Below the pieces are notes generated by a model. The model did no database searches, had not been told where the DNA came from, and worked only from the letters and a program-made list of their open reading frames with translations. The position numbers and the translations under genes were made by a program. A DNA stretch of 28,287 nucleotides, taken from NCBI GenBank assembly GCA_023416745.1, contig JAEZHF010000095.1:1-28287 (forward strand), read 5' to 3'. Origin of the DNA: Bacillota bacterium. GTDB lineage: Bacteria; Bacillota; Clostridia; Christensenellales; SZUA-584. Shown one piece after another: positions 13,828 to 21,075 of this stretch (its first letter is position 1; every line of letters begins with the position of its first letter).

Positions 13828-13850
13828 ACGCGGCAGCTCCGCGTTTTTTT
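13828..13850 (+). terminator. Rho-independent terminator after the DUF134 gene
   Basis: ACGCGG (13828-13833) and CCGCGT (13839-13844) form a tight stem with a 5-nt loop, followed by TTTTTT. Confidence 0.85.
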
Positions 13851-13941
13851 ATATGCAGACCCTGCTAAAAAGGACATTATAACTACAATTCCATAAAAAT
13901 TAATTTTATAAAAATAAAAGAAATTTATTTAATTTTTAGCA

Positions 13942-13970
13942 TTGACATCTAATATGGCATATGCTATATT
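13942..13970 (+). promoter_or_regulatory. Promoter of the sugar ABC transporter operon
   Basis: TTGACA (13942-13947), a 17-bp spacer and TATATT (13965-13970) make a near-consensus sigma-A promoter. The spacer contains the palindrome GCATATGC (13957-13964), a possible operator. Transcription should start near 13977, giving a leader of about 140 nt. Confidence 0.8.
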
Positions 13971-13990
13971 CACCTTAACAAATGATTAAA

Positions 13991-14045
13991 CAAATGTCAA
14001 GCAATTGTCAAGCAATTGTCAAACAGATGTCAGACAATTGTCATT
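13991..14045 (+). repeat. Five 11-bp direct repeats in the ABC operon leader
   Basis: Units CAAATGTCAAG, CAATTGTCAAG, CAATTGTCAAA, CAGATGTCAGA and CAATTGTCATT follow each other without gaps (13991, 14002, 14013, 14024, 14035). CA..TGTCA is invariant. A degenerate sixth unit (CAAATGATTAA) precedes them at 13979. They lie at about +14 to +68 of the predicted transcript. Confidence 0.9.
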
Positions 14046-14117
14046 AGGAAGTCGCGCTGTAAACATCAGCGATTATAAACCTGGAAAAACAAACAATATG
14101 AAGACGGAGTGAGCTTA

Positions 14118-15608
14118 ATGCAGACAGATTATGTTCTTAAGGTTGAAGGCATTTCCAAGAGCTTTCCGGGGACCAAGGCGCTGTCCGGGGTCCACATTGA
14201 GGTGAAAGCGGGAGAAGTTCATGCGCTGGTGGGTGAAAACGGCGCCGGCAAATCAACGCTGATGAACATCATATCGGGTGTTTTTCCGCCGGACGAGGGG
14301 CAGATTGAGTTCTTGGGAAAAAGGGTGAGGTTTGCGAACCCCAATGAAGCGCAGATGGCCGGCATCGGTTTTGTGCATCAGGAGCTGGCACTGTGCCCCC
14401 ACATCTCCGTTGCGGAGAATATATTCATGGGGCGCTATGAAAAAGGCCTTTTTGGCATCATCAAGCGGAAAAAGCTATATGCCGATACGACGGAGCTGCT
14501 TAAGATATTCAAGACGGCTGTACGCCCTGAGGACAAAGCGGGGGATCTGAATCTGGCGGACCAGCAGGTGGTGGAGATCGCCAAGTCGCTGTCGCTGAGG
14601 TGCCGGCTGCTGATACTGGATGAGCCCACATCGTCCTTGAGCGAAAGTGAAGCCGAAATACTTTTCGCCATCATACGCAAGCTGAGAGACGAAGGCATCG
14701 GTGTGCTGTATATCAGCCACAGGATTGCCGAAATATTCGAGATATGCGACACGGTCACAGTGCTGCGCGACGGCTGTTACATCGATACGATGAACGTGAA
14801 AGACGTGACACCGCGGCAGGTGGTGGAGAGCATGGTGGGGCGGCGGCTGAGCGACCTGTATCCGCAAAAGTCGCCCGGTGCTGATGAGCTGTTACTGGAA
14901 GTGAAATCGCTCAGCCGGGCCGGCGCATTCGACGACATCAGCTTTGAGCTGCGGCGCGGCGAGATACTGGGGATTTCAGGCCTCGTCGGCTCGGGGCGCA
15001 CCGAAGTGGCGCGTGCCGTCTGCGCCATAGACAGATTCGATTCCGGCGAGATTTATTACCTGGGAAAGAGGGTCCATTTCAAAAGCTATCCGGAGGCAAT
15101 CCGCCAGGGGCTGTGCTACCTGACCGAAGACCGCAAGCAGCAGGGCCTGTTTCTCAATCTGAGTGTGAAGAATAACATCAACGCATCCATCATCGACAGG
15201 ATATCCAAGTCATTGTTCCTGTCGGCCAAAACAGAATCGGATAATGCCCAAACGTATGTGAAGAAGCTCAACATCAAGGTATCGAGCATCGCGCAGCAGA
15301 TCAACAGCTTAAGCGGCGGCAATCAGCAGAAAGCCATGATCGCCAAATGGCTTTCCACCAATCCCACGCTGATATTCATGGACGAACCGACGCGCGGGAT
15401 TGATGTGGGCGCAAAATCCGAGATTCATAGCATGTTAAGAGTGCTTTCAAATACAGGAATCGGCGTGATTCTCATCTCGTCTGAGCTGCCCGAAATCATC
15501 GGCATGTGTGACCGGGTTATCGTGATGCATGAGGGGAAGCTCACGGGCGAGGTTCAGGGAACGGATATCACGGAAAAGAACATCATTATGCTGGCATCAG
15601 GGCAATAG
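14118..15608 (+). CDS. Sugar ABC transporter ATP-binding protein (RbsA/MglA type)
   Basis: A 496-residue protein with two fused ABC domains, the energiser of a CUT2-type importer. Domain 1 has Walker A GENGAGKST (39-47), LILDEPTSSLSE as Walker B, and a degenerate signature LNLADQQVVEIAK. Domain 2 has the usual degraded Walker A (SGLVGSGRTEV) but an intact LSGGNQQKAMIAKWL and IFMDEPTRGIDVGAK. Such asymmetry is normal for this family. ATG 14118 is chosen because GGAG at 14105-14108 is correctly spaced; GTG 14109 overlaps the site. It is the first gene of a three-gene operon. Ribose, galactose or a similar monosaccharide, or autoinducer-2, are possible substrates. Confidence 0.95.
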   Translation: MQTDYVLKVEGISKSFPGTKALSGVHIEVKAGEVHALVGENGAGKSTLMNIISGVFPPDEGQIEFLGKRVRFANPNEAQMAGIGFVHQELALCPHISVAENIFMGRYEKGLFGIIKRKKLYADTTELLKIFKTAVRPEDKAGDLNLADQQVVEIAKSLSLRCRLLILDEPTSSLSESEAEILFAIIRKLRDEGIGVLYISHRIAEIFEICDTVTVLRDGCYIDTMNVKDVTPRQVVESMVGRRLSDLYPQKSPGADELLLEVKSLSRAGAFDDISFELRRGEILGISGLVGSGRTEVARAVCAIDRFDSGEIYYLGKRVHFKSYPEAIRQGLCYLTEDRKQQGLFLNLSVKNNINASIIDRISKSLFLSAKTESDNAQTYVKKLNIKVSSIAQQINSLSGGNQQKAMIAKWLSTNPTLIFMDEPTRGIDVGAKSEIHSMLRVLSNTGIGVILISSELPEIIGMCDRVIVMHEGKLTGEVQGTDITEKNIIMLASGQ

Positions 15609-15647
15609 CACATTATTTAAATGAGAATATGAAAGCGGGGGCTAAGA

Positions 15648-16658
15648 ATGGAAAGGCATTTCGAATCGAAGGGTCAGGTTAATTCTGCGTTTTTAAGGCT
15701 GTTCAACAGAGTCAAAGGATTTCGGGAAGCGACAATTATACTGACGATACTGATGTTCTCGGTCATCATATCGCTGCTGGCGCCGAACTTTTTTACCGTG
15801 GACAACTTAAGAACCACGGCCATCGGCATGTCTGCGGACGGCATCATTGCGATCGGCATGACGGTGGCGCTGGTGTCGGGCGGGTTTGACCTTTCCGTCG
15901 GCTCGGTGATGGGCGTGAGCAGCGTGATCGCGGGCGGATTGTATCTGGCGGGTGTGGACATCTGGGTCGGCTGCCTGATCGCGGTGCTGATCAGCCTGCT
16001 TTTGGGGCTGTTTGACGGCGTGCTGATCGGCAAGGTGGGCATCAATCCGTTCATCATCACGCTGGGCATGATGCAGATGGCGCGCGGCGTGGCCTATGTG
16101 GTGACCACGGGGTCTCCGCAGTCGCTGGCATCCGTGCCGGAGTCGTTCAGCTTCCTGGGCAAGGAGGGTATACTGGGCATCCCGTTCATCGTGCTGGTAT
16201 TCATACTGCTGGCGGTGGCGGGAGATATTCTGATGAGAAAATCCTCGCCGTTCCGCAAGGTGTTCTACATCGGCAGCAACGAAAAAGCCGCGTCGCTGTC
16301 CGGCATCAACGTCAGCCGCACGAAGATCGGCGTCTATATGCTGACGGCATTTCTGGCCAGCATATCCGGTCTGCTCACGCTGTCAAGGTTCGGCGTGGCC
16401 ACGCCCACAGCCGGGCAGGGAACGGAGCTGCGTGTGATATCCGCGGCTGTCATCGGCGGTGCTTCCTTGAGCGGCGGCGAAGGCACGATACTGGGCGCGG
16501 TGCTGGGCATCATACTGCTGAATCTGATCAACAACGCGCTGGTGCTGCTCAAGGTCAGTGTCTACTGGCAGCAGCTGATCAGCGGTCTCATACTGATTGC
16601 GGCGGTGACGATCGACCATCTCAGTCATCGCAAGAACAATGTCGTGATCAGCAAATAA
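15648..16658 (+). CDS. Sugar ABC transporter permease (RbsC/MglC type)
   Basis: A 336-residue inner-membrane permease of the BPD_transp_2 family with about nine to ten hydrophobic segments. Family marks include SADGIIAIGMTVALVSGGFD LSVGS, GKVGINPFIITLGMMQMARG, IGSNEKAASLSGINVSRTK (the EAA-like cytoplasmic loop that contacts the ATPase) and VIGGASLSGGEGTILGAVLG. The start has GGGGGCTAAG upstream, and the gap to the ATPase gene is 39 bp. It forms the channel together with the ATPase and the lipoprotein encoded on either side. Confidence 0.95.
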   Translation: MERHFESKGQVNSAFLRLFNRVKGFREATIILTILMFSVIISLLAPNFFTVDNLRTTAIGMSADGIIAIGMTVALVSGGFDLSVGSVMGVSSVIAGGLYLAGVDIWVGCLIAVLISLLLGLFDGVLIGKVGINPFIITLGMMQMARGVAYVVTTGSPQSLASVPESFSFLGKEGILGIPFIVLVFILLAVAGDILMRKSSPFRKVFYIGSNEKAASLSGINVSRTKIGVYMLTAFLASISGLLTLSRFGVATPTAGQGTELRVISAAVIGGASLSGGEGTILGAVLGIILLNLINNALVLLKVSVYWQQLISGLILIAAVTIDHLSHRKNNVVISK

Positions 16659-16704
16659 TGCTTGACATGGTATAAACCATGAAATAAGAAATGAGGAGGG
16701 TACA

Positions 16705-17757
16705 ATGATGAGAATGAAAATGCTGAAGCCGGCCTGCCTGATACTGGTGCTTGTTATGGCGCTTGGATTGGCTTTGAGCGGCTGCAGCGCTCCGGCTGTA
16801 ACCGGGGCAACGGAAGGTGACAAACCGGCGGCGGCCGCATCCACCGGCGCGGCGTTTGGCGCAGACCCGAACGAGGAGTACTACATGGTGACATTCCTGT
16901 CGGGCATCGAGTATTGGAAAGGCTGCTACAAGGGTTTTGAGGCGGCGGGTGAGCTGTATGGCGTGAAGACGGTTTACGGCGGCGCGGCGGAGTATGATGT
17001 CAATCAGGCTGTTACCGTGTTTGAGCAGATCATTGCCAACAAGCCGGCGGGCATCGCGGTCAGCTGCATCAATCCGGATGCGTACAAGGAACCCATCAAA
17101 AAAGCAATGGATGCGGGCATTCCCGTGGTGACGTTCGACGCGGATTCACCCGACAGCGGACGCTATGCATTCCTGGCCACGGGCAACAAGGCTGCCGGTG
17201 CGACAGCCGCCAAATATCTGGCGGAAGCGCTGGGCGGCAAGGGCGACGTGGCGGTGGTCACACTGCCCGGCCAGCTGAACCATGAGGAACGTACCGCCGG
17301 ATTCGTGGAGACCATTGAAGCCAGCTATCCCGATATGAAAGTGGTGCAGATCGGCAATGGCGGCGGCGAGCAGACGTCAGCGGCACAGGCGGCGTCCGGC
17401 ATACTGCAGGCCAACCCGAGCGTGATGGGGCTGTTCTGCACGGATGCGACGAGCGGCGTGGGCGCAGTGGCGGCTATCACCGAAACCAACAGGAAAGATG
17501 TCAAGATCGTCAGCTTTGATACCGACAAAGGAACGCTGGACGCGATCAAGGACGGTACAATTGAAGCGTCCATCGCGCAGGGCACTTGGAACATGGGCTT
17601 CTGGGCATTCCAGCAGCTGTTCCAGCTCAAGCATGGCCTTATCAACCCGACGGAAGGCTGGGCGGAGAAGGGTATCAACCCGCTTCCCCCGTACATTGAT
17701 ACCGGTGTTAACGTGGTAACCAAGGATAACGTTGATGCGTTTTATGTAAGCGAATAA
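16705..17757 (+). CDS. Sugar-binding lipoprotein of the ABC transporter (RbsB-like)
   Basis: A 350-residue extracellular binding protein. The signal peptide ends LALSGC, with Cys27 as the lipidated residue, followed by an Ala/Thr-rich spacer. The type I periplasmic-binding fold of the Peripla_BP_4 class begins near residue 58 (YYMVTFLSGIEYWKGCYKGF). Typical elements are QAVTVFEQIIANKPAGIAVS, GIPVVTFDADSPDS, FLATGNKAAGATAAKYL, and KIVSFDTDKGTLDAIKDG toward the end. Most RbsB-like proteins read 'D-x-D-x-p' at the hinge, as here. ATG 16705 follows GAGGAGG; ATG 16708 is equally possible. The ligand is unknown. The operon order (ATPase, permease, binder) puts the binder last. Confidence 0.93.
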   Translation: MMRMKMLKPACLILVLVMALGLALSGCSAPAVTGATEGDKPAAAASTGAAFGADPNEEYYMVTFLSGIEYWKGCYKGFEAAGELYGVKTVYGGAAEYDVNQAVTVFEQIIANKPAGIAVSCINPDAYKEPIKKAMDAGIPVVTFDADSPDSGRYAFLATGNKAAGATAAKYLAEALGGKGDVAVVTLPGQLNHEERTAGFVETIEASYPDMKVVQIGNGGGEQTSAAQAASGILQANPSVMGLFCTDATSGVGAVAAITETNRKDVKIVSFDTDKGTLDAIKDGTIEASIAQGTWNMGFWAFQQLFQLKHGLINPTEGWAEKGINPLPPYIDTGVNVVTKDNVDAFYVSE

Positions 17758-17788
17758 AACCGGAGTACTGCCATTTTATTCTCTCCCA

Positions 17789-17825
17789 CCGCGGCGTCTT
17801 ATTCCCGGACGCCGCGGTTTTTTTT
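17789..17825 (+). terminator. Rho-independent terminator after the ABC operon
   Basis: CCGCGGCGTC (17789-17798) and GACGCCGCGG (17808-17817) form a perfect 10-bp stem followed by eight T. Confidence 0.95.
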
Positions 17826-17857
17826 CTTCAGAAATTGTAAAAAAATTATGACCTTTG

Positions 17858-17927
17858 TTGACTTAACAGATGTGTTGTGCTATAAAATAATCGTAAGGCG
17901 TTAGCACTCGACAAACGAGAGTGCTAA
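17858..17927 (+). promoter_or_regulatory. Promoter and CIRCE operator (HrcA) of hsp20
   Basis: TTGACT (17858-17863), a 17-bp spacer and TATAAA (17881-17886) form the promoter. It is followed by a perfect CIRCE element: TTAGCACTC (17901-17909), 9 bp, GAGTGCTAA (17919-17927). CIRCE is bound by the HrcA repressor, so the gene is heat-inducible. hrcA itself is not in the window. Confidence 0.96.
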
Positions 17928-17979
17928 CAACAATAACATATATATACTATAATATATGATATGAAAGGAGTTGAACATT

Positions 17980-18423
17980 ATGGCAAACCTGATACCGTAC
18001 GGAAGGGGCGCAAGAGGTCTTTCGTCCACAGGCTTTGAGGATTTCTACAACATGCTGGACGACTTCTTTACCGACCCGTGGCTGTCCGGCCGGCGCGCCC
18101 GGGAGGGCTTCAAGCTGGATGTGCAGCGCAGCGATAAGGAATACCTGATTGAGGCGGAGCTGCCCGGCGTGAACAAGGAAGAGGTGTCTTTGGACCTGCG
18201 GGACGGCACGCTCAGCATCGCCGTGAACCGTGAGGAGAACGTGAACGAGGAGAAGAAGAACTATATCCACCGGGAGCGCCGCGTGTCTTCGATGAGCCGC
18301 AGCGTGTATCTGGGGGATGTGGACGCCAATGCCGTGAGCGCCAAGCTGGACAACGGCGTGCTGAAGATAACCGTCCCCGTGAAAACGCCGGTGGATAACA
18401 CCTGCCGGATTGAAATACAGTAA
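17980..18423 (+). CDS. Hsp20/alpha-crystallin small heat-shock protein
   Basis: A 147-residue ATP-independent holdase. The short N-terminal arm contains GFEDFYNMLDDFFTDPW. The alpha-crystallin domain runs from about residue 42 to 135 (FKLDVQRSDKEYLIEAELPG ending in LDNGVLKITVPVK, the A-x-x-x-n-G-v-L box). The C-terminal IEIQ replaces the usual IXI tail. ATG 17980 follows GAAAGGAG; the upstream TTG 17971 is inside the spacer. It is a monocistronic unit with its own CIRCE promoter and terminator. Placing hsp20 under HrcA is seen in several Clostridia. Confidence 0.96.
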   Translation: MANLIPYGRGARGLSSTGFEDFYNMLDDFFTDPWLSGRRAREGFKLDVQRSDKEYLIEAELPGVNKEEVSLDLRDGTLSIAVNREENVNEEKKNYIHRERRVSSMSRSVYLGDVDANAVSAKLDNGVLKITVPVKTPVDNTCRIEIQ

Positions 18424-18444
18424 GCCCCGACAATACCCGAAGAA

Positions 18445-18483
18445 AGAGCGCCGCAAAGGCTATGCCCGCGCGGCGTTCTTTTT
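18445..18483 (+). terminator. Rho-independent terminator after hsp20
   Basis: AGAGCGCCGC (18445-18454) pairs with GCGGCGTTCT (18470-18479), one G-U pair, followed by a short T-run. Confidence 0.75.
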
Positions 18484-18496
18484 GTACGTTTTTTTC

Positions 18497-18549
18497 TTGA
18501 CAAAAGGCGGACAAAGCCCTACTATAAATCCGACGAAAAGCATCGGATT
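18497..18549 (+). promoter_or_regulatory. Promoter and putative Rrf2 operator of the nifS-nifU operon
   Basis: TTGACA (18497-18502), a 17-bp spacer and TACTAT (18520-18525) are followed at once by the inverted repeat AATCCGA (18527-18533) and TCGGATT (18543-18549). The repeat covers the expected start site, where an autoregulating repressor would bind. The regulator encoded first in the operon is the obvious candidate; this is inferred. Confidence 0.7.
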
Positions 18550-18609
18550 ATTCTCCCGCGGCTGATAGACAGACGGCGCAGTGAGCATAATACGTGAAGG
18601 AGAAAAGCG

Positions 18610-19053
18610 TTGATCATCTCGACAAAAGGGCGTTACGGCCTTCGCGCGATGTTCGAGCTGGCGAAGGCTTACGGCGAGGGATCATTGAGCCTCAAGCAGA
18701 TCGCCGGGGCGCAGGGGCTGCCGGAGCCGTATCTGGAGCAGATATTCCCCGCGCTCAAAAAAGCGGGGCTGGTAGACGCTCGGCGCGGCGCGGGCGGGGG
18801 CTACGGGCTGGCATTGCCGCCGGAGCAGATTTCCGTGGGCAGCGTGCTGGTGGCGCTGGAGGGCGAACTGACGCCCGCCGAGTGCGCGGGCGGCGACGCC
18901 TCCTGTGAGAATGCGGACTGCTGCACGACGCACGTCATCTGGCAGCGCATATACGACGGCATCAACGGCGTGATCCACGGCATCTCGCTGCAGGATATGC
19001 TGGACGACGACAAGCGGATGGGCGCACAGCCGCCGCAGGAAAAAAGGTGTTAA
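18610..19053 (+). CDS. Rrf2 family regulator (IscR-like)
   Basis: A 147-residue winged-helix regulator. MIISTKGRYGLRAMFELAKA, the recognition region LPEPYLEQIFPALKKAGLVD and RRGAGGGYGLA are diagnostic of Rrf2/IscR. Four cysteines (92, 99, 104, 105) sit where IscR binds its [2Fe-2S] cluster, so Fe-S sensing is likely, although the spacing differs slightly from E. coli (92, 98, 104). The start is TTG 18610, with AAGGAG 8 nt upstream, because homologues begin at this residue. The gene opens an operon with nifS and nifU and probably represses it through the inverted repeat upstream. Confidence 0.93.
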   Translation: MIISTKGRYGLRAMFELAKAYGEGSLSLKQIAGAQGLPEPYLEQIFPALKKAGLVDARRGAGGGYGLALPPEQISVGSVLVALEGELTPAECAGGDASCENADCCTTHVIWQRIYDGINGVIHGISLQDMLDDDKRMGAQPPQEKRC

Positions 19054-19056
19054 GCG

Positions 19057-20229
19057 ATGGGAATCTATCTGGACCACGCCGCGACGACCCACACGGAAAA
19101 GTCGGTGTTTGAGGCGATGCGGCCTTACTTCGAGGAATACTTCGGCAACCAGTCCAGCCAGCACGGCTTCGGGCGGGCGGCGGAGAAGGCGGTGCACACG
19201 GCGCGCGCGCAGGTCGCGGCGCTGATCGGCGCGGACCCGACGGATGTGTACTTCACGTCGGGCGGCACCGAGAGCGACAACTGGGCGATCAAGGGCGTGG
19301 CGGAAGCGGCAGGCAGCGGGCATATCATCACCAGCGTGGTGGAGCATCATGCGGTGCTGGACACCTGCAAGTATCTGCGGTCACGCGGGTTTGAGGTGAC
19401 GTACCTGCCGGTGGACGAGCTGGGGCGCGTGAGCGCGAAGGACGTGGAGCAGGCCATCCGCCCGGACACGATACTCATCAGCATCATGACGGCGAACAAC
19501 GAGACGGGCACCATCATGCCCATCGCCGAGATCGGCAAGATCGCGCGGGATCGCGACGTGCTGTTTCATACCGACGCGGTGCAGGCGGTGGGGCATATCC
19601 CCGTCAGCGTGAATGCGCTGGATGTGGATTTGCTGTCGCTGAGCGCCCACAAGTTCTACGGCCCCAAGGGCATCGGCGCGCTGTATGTGCGCGCGGGCAC
19701 CCCGCTGGGCAAGTTCATGCACGGCGGCGGTCACGAGAAGGACATGCGCGCGGGCACGCTCAACTCACCGGGCATCGTGGGCCTGGGTTCGGCGGCGGCT
19801 TTGGCGCTGGCGGATATGGACAAGAACGCGGCGCACGAGTCCGCGCTGTCCAAGAAACTGGCGGACGCGCTGCTGCAGCTGCCCGAAACACAGCTGAACG
19901 GCGACGCGAAGGACAAGCTGCCCGGACATATCAACATCAGCTTCGGCGGCATCGAGGGCGAGGCATTGCTGACGCACCTGGACCTCTGTGACATCGCGGT
20001 GTCCACCGGCTCCGCCTGCTCGTCCGGCTCCACCAAGCCCTCGTACGTGCTCAAGGCGATGGGGCTTTCCACCGAGGAGGCGCGCGGCGCGGTGCGCATC
20101 ACGCTGGGCCGGGAAAACACGGAAGCGCAGATCGACGAGGTCATACAAAAAATATCGGCATCGGTGAAACGGCTGCAGGCATTGTCGCCGCTGTTCGCCC
20201 AGCGCCGGGAAAAGGGGACTTATGTATAA
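19057..20229 (+). CDS. nifS: Cysteine desulfurase NifS/IscS
   Basis: A 390-residue PLP enzyme converting cysteine to alanine plus an enzyme-bound persulfide for Fe-S cluster assembly. Visible are YLDHAATT (4-11), FTSGGTESDNWAIKG (66-80), HTDAVQAVGH, the PLP lysine in SLSAHKFYGPKG (Lys199), and the catalytic Cys321 in GSACSSGS. The short SACSSGS loop identifies the group I (NifS/IscS) branch. The gene starts 3 bp after the regulator and overlaps nifU by 8 bp. Confidence 0.97.
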   Translation: MGIYLDHAATTHTEKSVFEAMRPYFEEYFGNQSSQHGFGRAAEKAVHTARAQVAALIGADPTDVYFTSGGTESDNWAIKGVAEAAGSGHIITSVVEHHAVLDTCKYLRSRGFEVTYLPVDELGRVSAKDVEQAIRPDTILISIMTANNETGTIMPIAEIGKIARDRDVLFHTDAVQAVGHIPVSVNALDVDLLSLSAHKFYGPKGIGALYVRAGTPLGKFMHGGGHEKDMRAGTLNSPGIVGLGSAAALALADMDKNAAHESALSKKLADALLQLPETQLNGDAKDKLPGHINISFGGIEGEALLTHLDLCDIAVSTGSACSSGSTKPSYVLKAMGLSTEEARGAVRITLGRENTEAQIDEVIQKISASVKRLQALSPLFAQRREKGTYV

Positions 20230-20590
20230 CGAGAAGGTGCTGGAGCATTTCAAGGACCCGCACAACGTGGGGCAGATGGACGACCCGGACGGCTTCGCTG
20301 AGGTGGGCAGCAGCGAGTGCGGCGACACCATGGCGATGTACCTGCGCGTGAAGGACGGGCGCATCGACGATATCAAATACCGCACGTACGGCTGTTGCGC
20401 GGCCATCGCGTCGTCCAGCATTGCCACCGACATGGTGAAGGGCAAGACGGTAGACGATGCGGACGCCATCACCAAAGCGGCCATCGTACAGGAGCTGGGC
20501 GGACTGCCCGACAAAAAGATACACTGCTCGCTGATGGTGGAGGACGCCATCCACGCCGCCATCGCGGATTACCGGTCCAAAAGCAAGTAA
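20222..20590 (+). CDS. nifU: Fe-S cluster scaffold NifU/IscU
   Basis: A 122-residue scaffold on which [2Fe-2S] and [4Fe-4S] clusters are built with sulfur from NifS. The three ligand cysteines are Cys33 (SSECGDTM, with Asp35), Cys58 (YGCCAAIASSS) and Cys102 (KIHCSLMVEDAI). It ends shortly after, so it is the short form without the C-terminal Nfu domain. The ATG overlaps the nifS 3' end by 8 bp. An extra Cys59 adjoins the second ligand, as is usual in clostridial NifU. Confidence 0.97.
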   Translation: MYNEKVLEHFKDPHNVGQMDDPDGFAEVGSSECGDTMAMYLRVKDGRIDDIKYRTYGCCAAIASSSIATDMVKGKTVDDADAITKAAIVQELGGLPDKKIHCSLMVEDAIHAAIADYRSKSK

Positions 20591-20676
20591 TGGAAAACAT
20601 ACCCTGTGATATATCGGGCAATTCCTGCACAAACTACCAACAGAAAATGACCGTTTGAAAGGAGTGTTTGTATATC

Positions 20677-20841
20677 ATGAGAGGACATATGATGGTGGGC
20701 GTGCTGGCCGGAAGCATTATCGGGGCCGCGGCGGCGATTTTCGCGATGCCGTACATACAGCCGCAGCTCAAGCGCGCTATGCGCAGAGGGCGTAATGTGA
20801 TCCATGCCCAAGTGGACAAGATGACGGAACCGATCGGCTAA
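20677..20841 (+). CDS. Small N-terminally anchored membrane protein (YtxH-like)
   Basis: A 54-residue protein: MRGHMMVGVLAGSIIGAAAA then IFAMPYI forms one hydrophobic helix, followed by a basic tail (LKRAMRRGRNVIHAQVDKMT). The layout (N-terminal glycine-rich helix, then a charged amphipathic region) is that of YtxH-type small proteins. GAAAGGAG lies 12 nt before the ATG. It may be the last gene of the nifS-nifU unit or separate; a terminator follows. The function is unknown. Confidence 0.72.
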   Translation: MRGHMMVGVLAGSIIGAAAAIFAMPYIQPQLKRAMRRGRNVIHAQVDKMTEPIG

Positions 20842-20926
20842 ACTCAGGCCAGAGGCTTTTTAGCCGCTGGCGGACCAAAACAGGCAAAACGAACTTGACG
20901 ACCGTACAAAATGTTTCTCCCCCAAC

Positions 20927-20950
20927 AAAGCCGGCCTGTTCCGGCTTTTT
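20927..20950 (+). terminator. Rho-independent terminator at the right end of the nifS region
   Basis: AAAGCCGG (20927-20934) pairs with CCGGCTTTTT (20941-20950) across a 6-nt loop. Confidence 0.9.
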
Positions 20951-20955
20951 GTTTT

Positions 20956-20979
20956 GGGGTGGGGGGATGGGGATGGGGG
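20956..20979 (+). other. Candidate G-quadruplex motif
   Basis: Four G-runs of 4, 6, 4 and 5 bases are separated by only 1-2 bases (GGGGT, GGGGGGAT, GGGGAT, GGGGG). This is the strongest quadruplex-type sequence in the window. It lies between the core terminator and the AT-rich AIPR island. Confidence 0.65.
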
Positions 20980-21075
20980 ATGATGACGATCAGCATATCC
21001 GGTAGTATCCCAACCCGTTGCAACTGGTTATATATCAGCCAGATTGCTCCATAGGCTAACTAGTTGCTTGCGAAG

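Noticed and set aside
13991..14045. Replication iterons
   Set aside because: The repeats lie in the leader of a transporter operon, far from any replication initiator gene, and are shorter than usual iterons.
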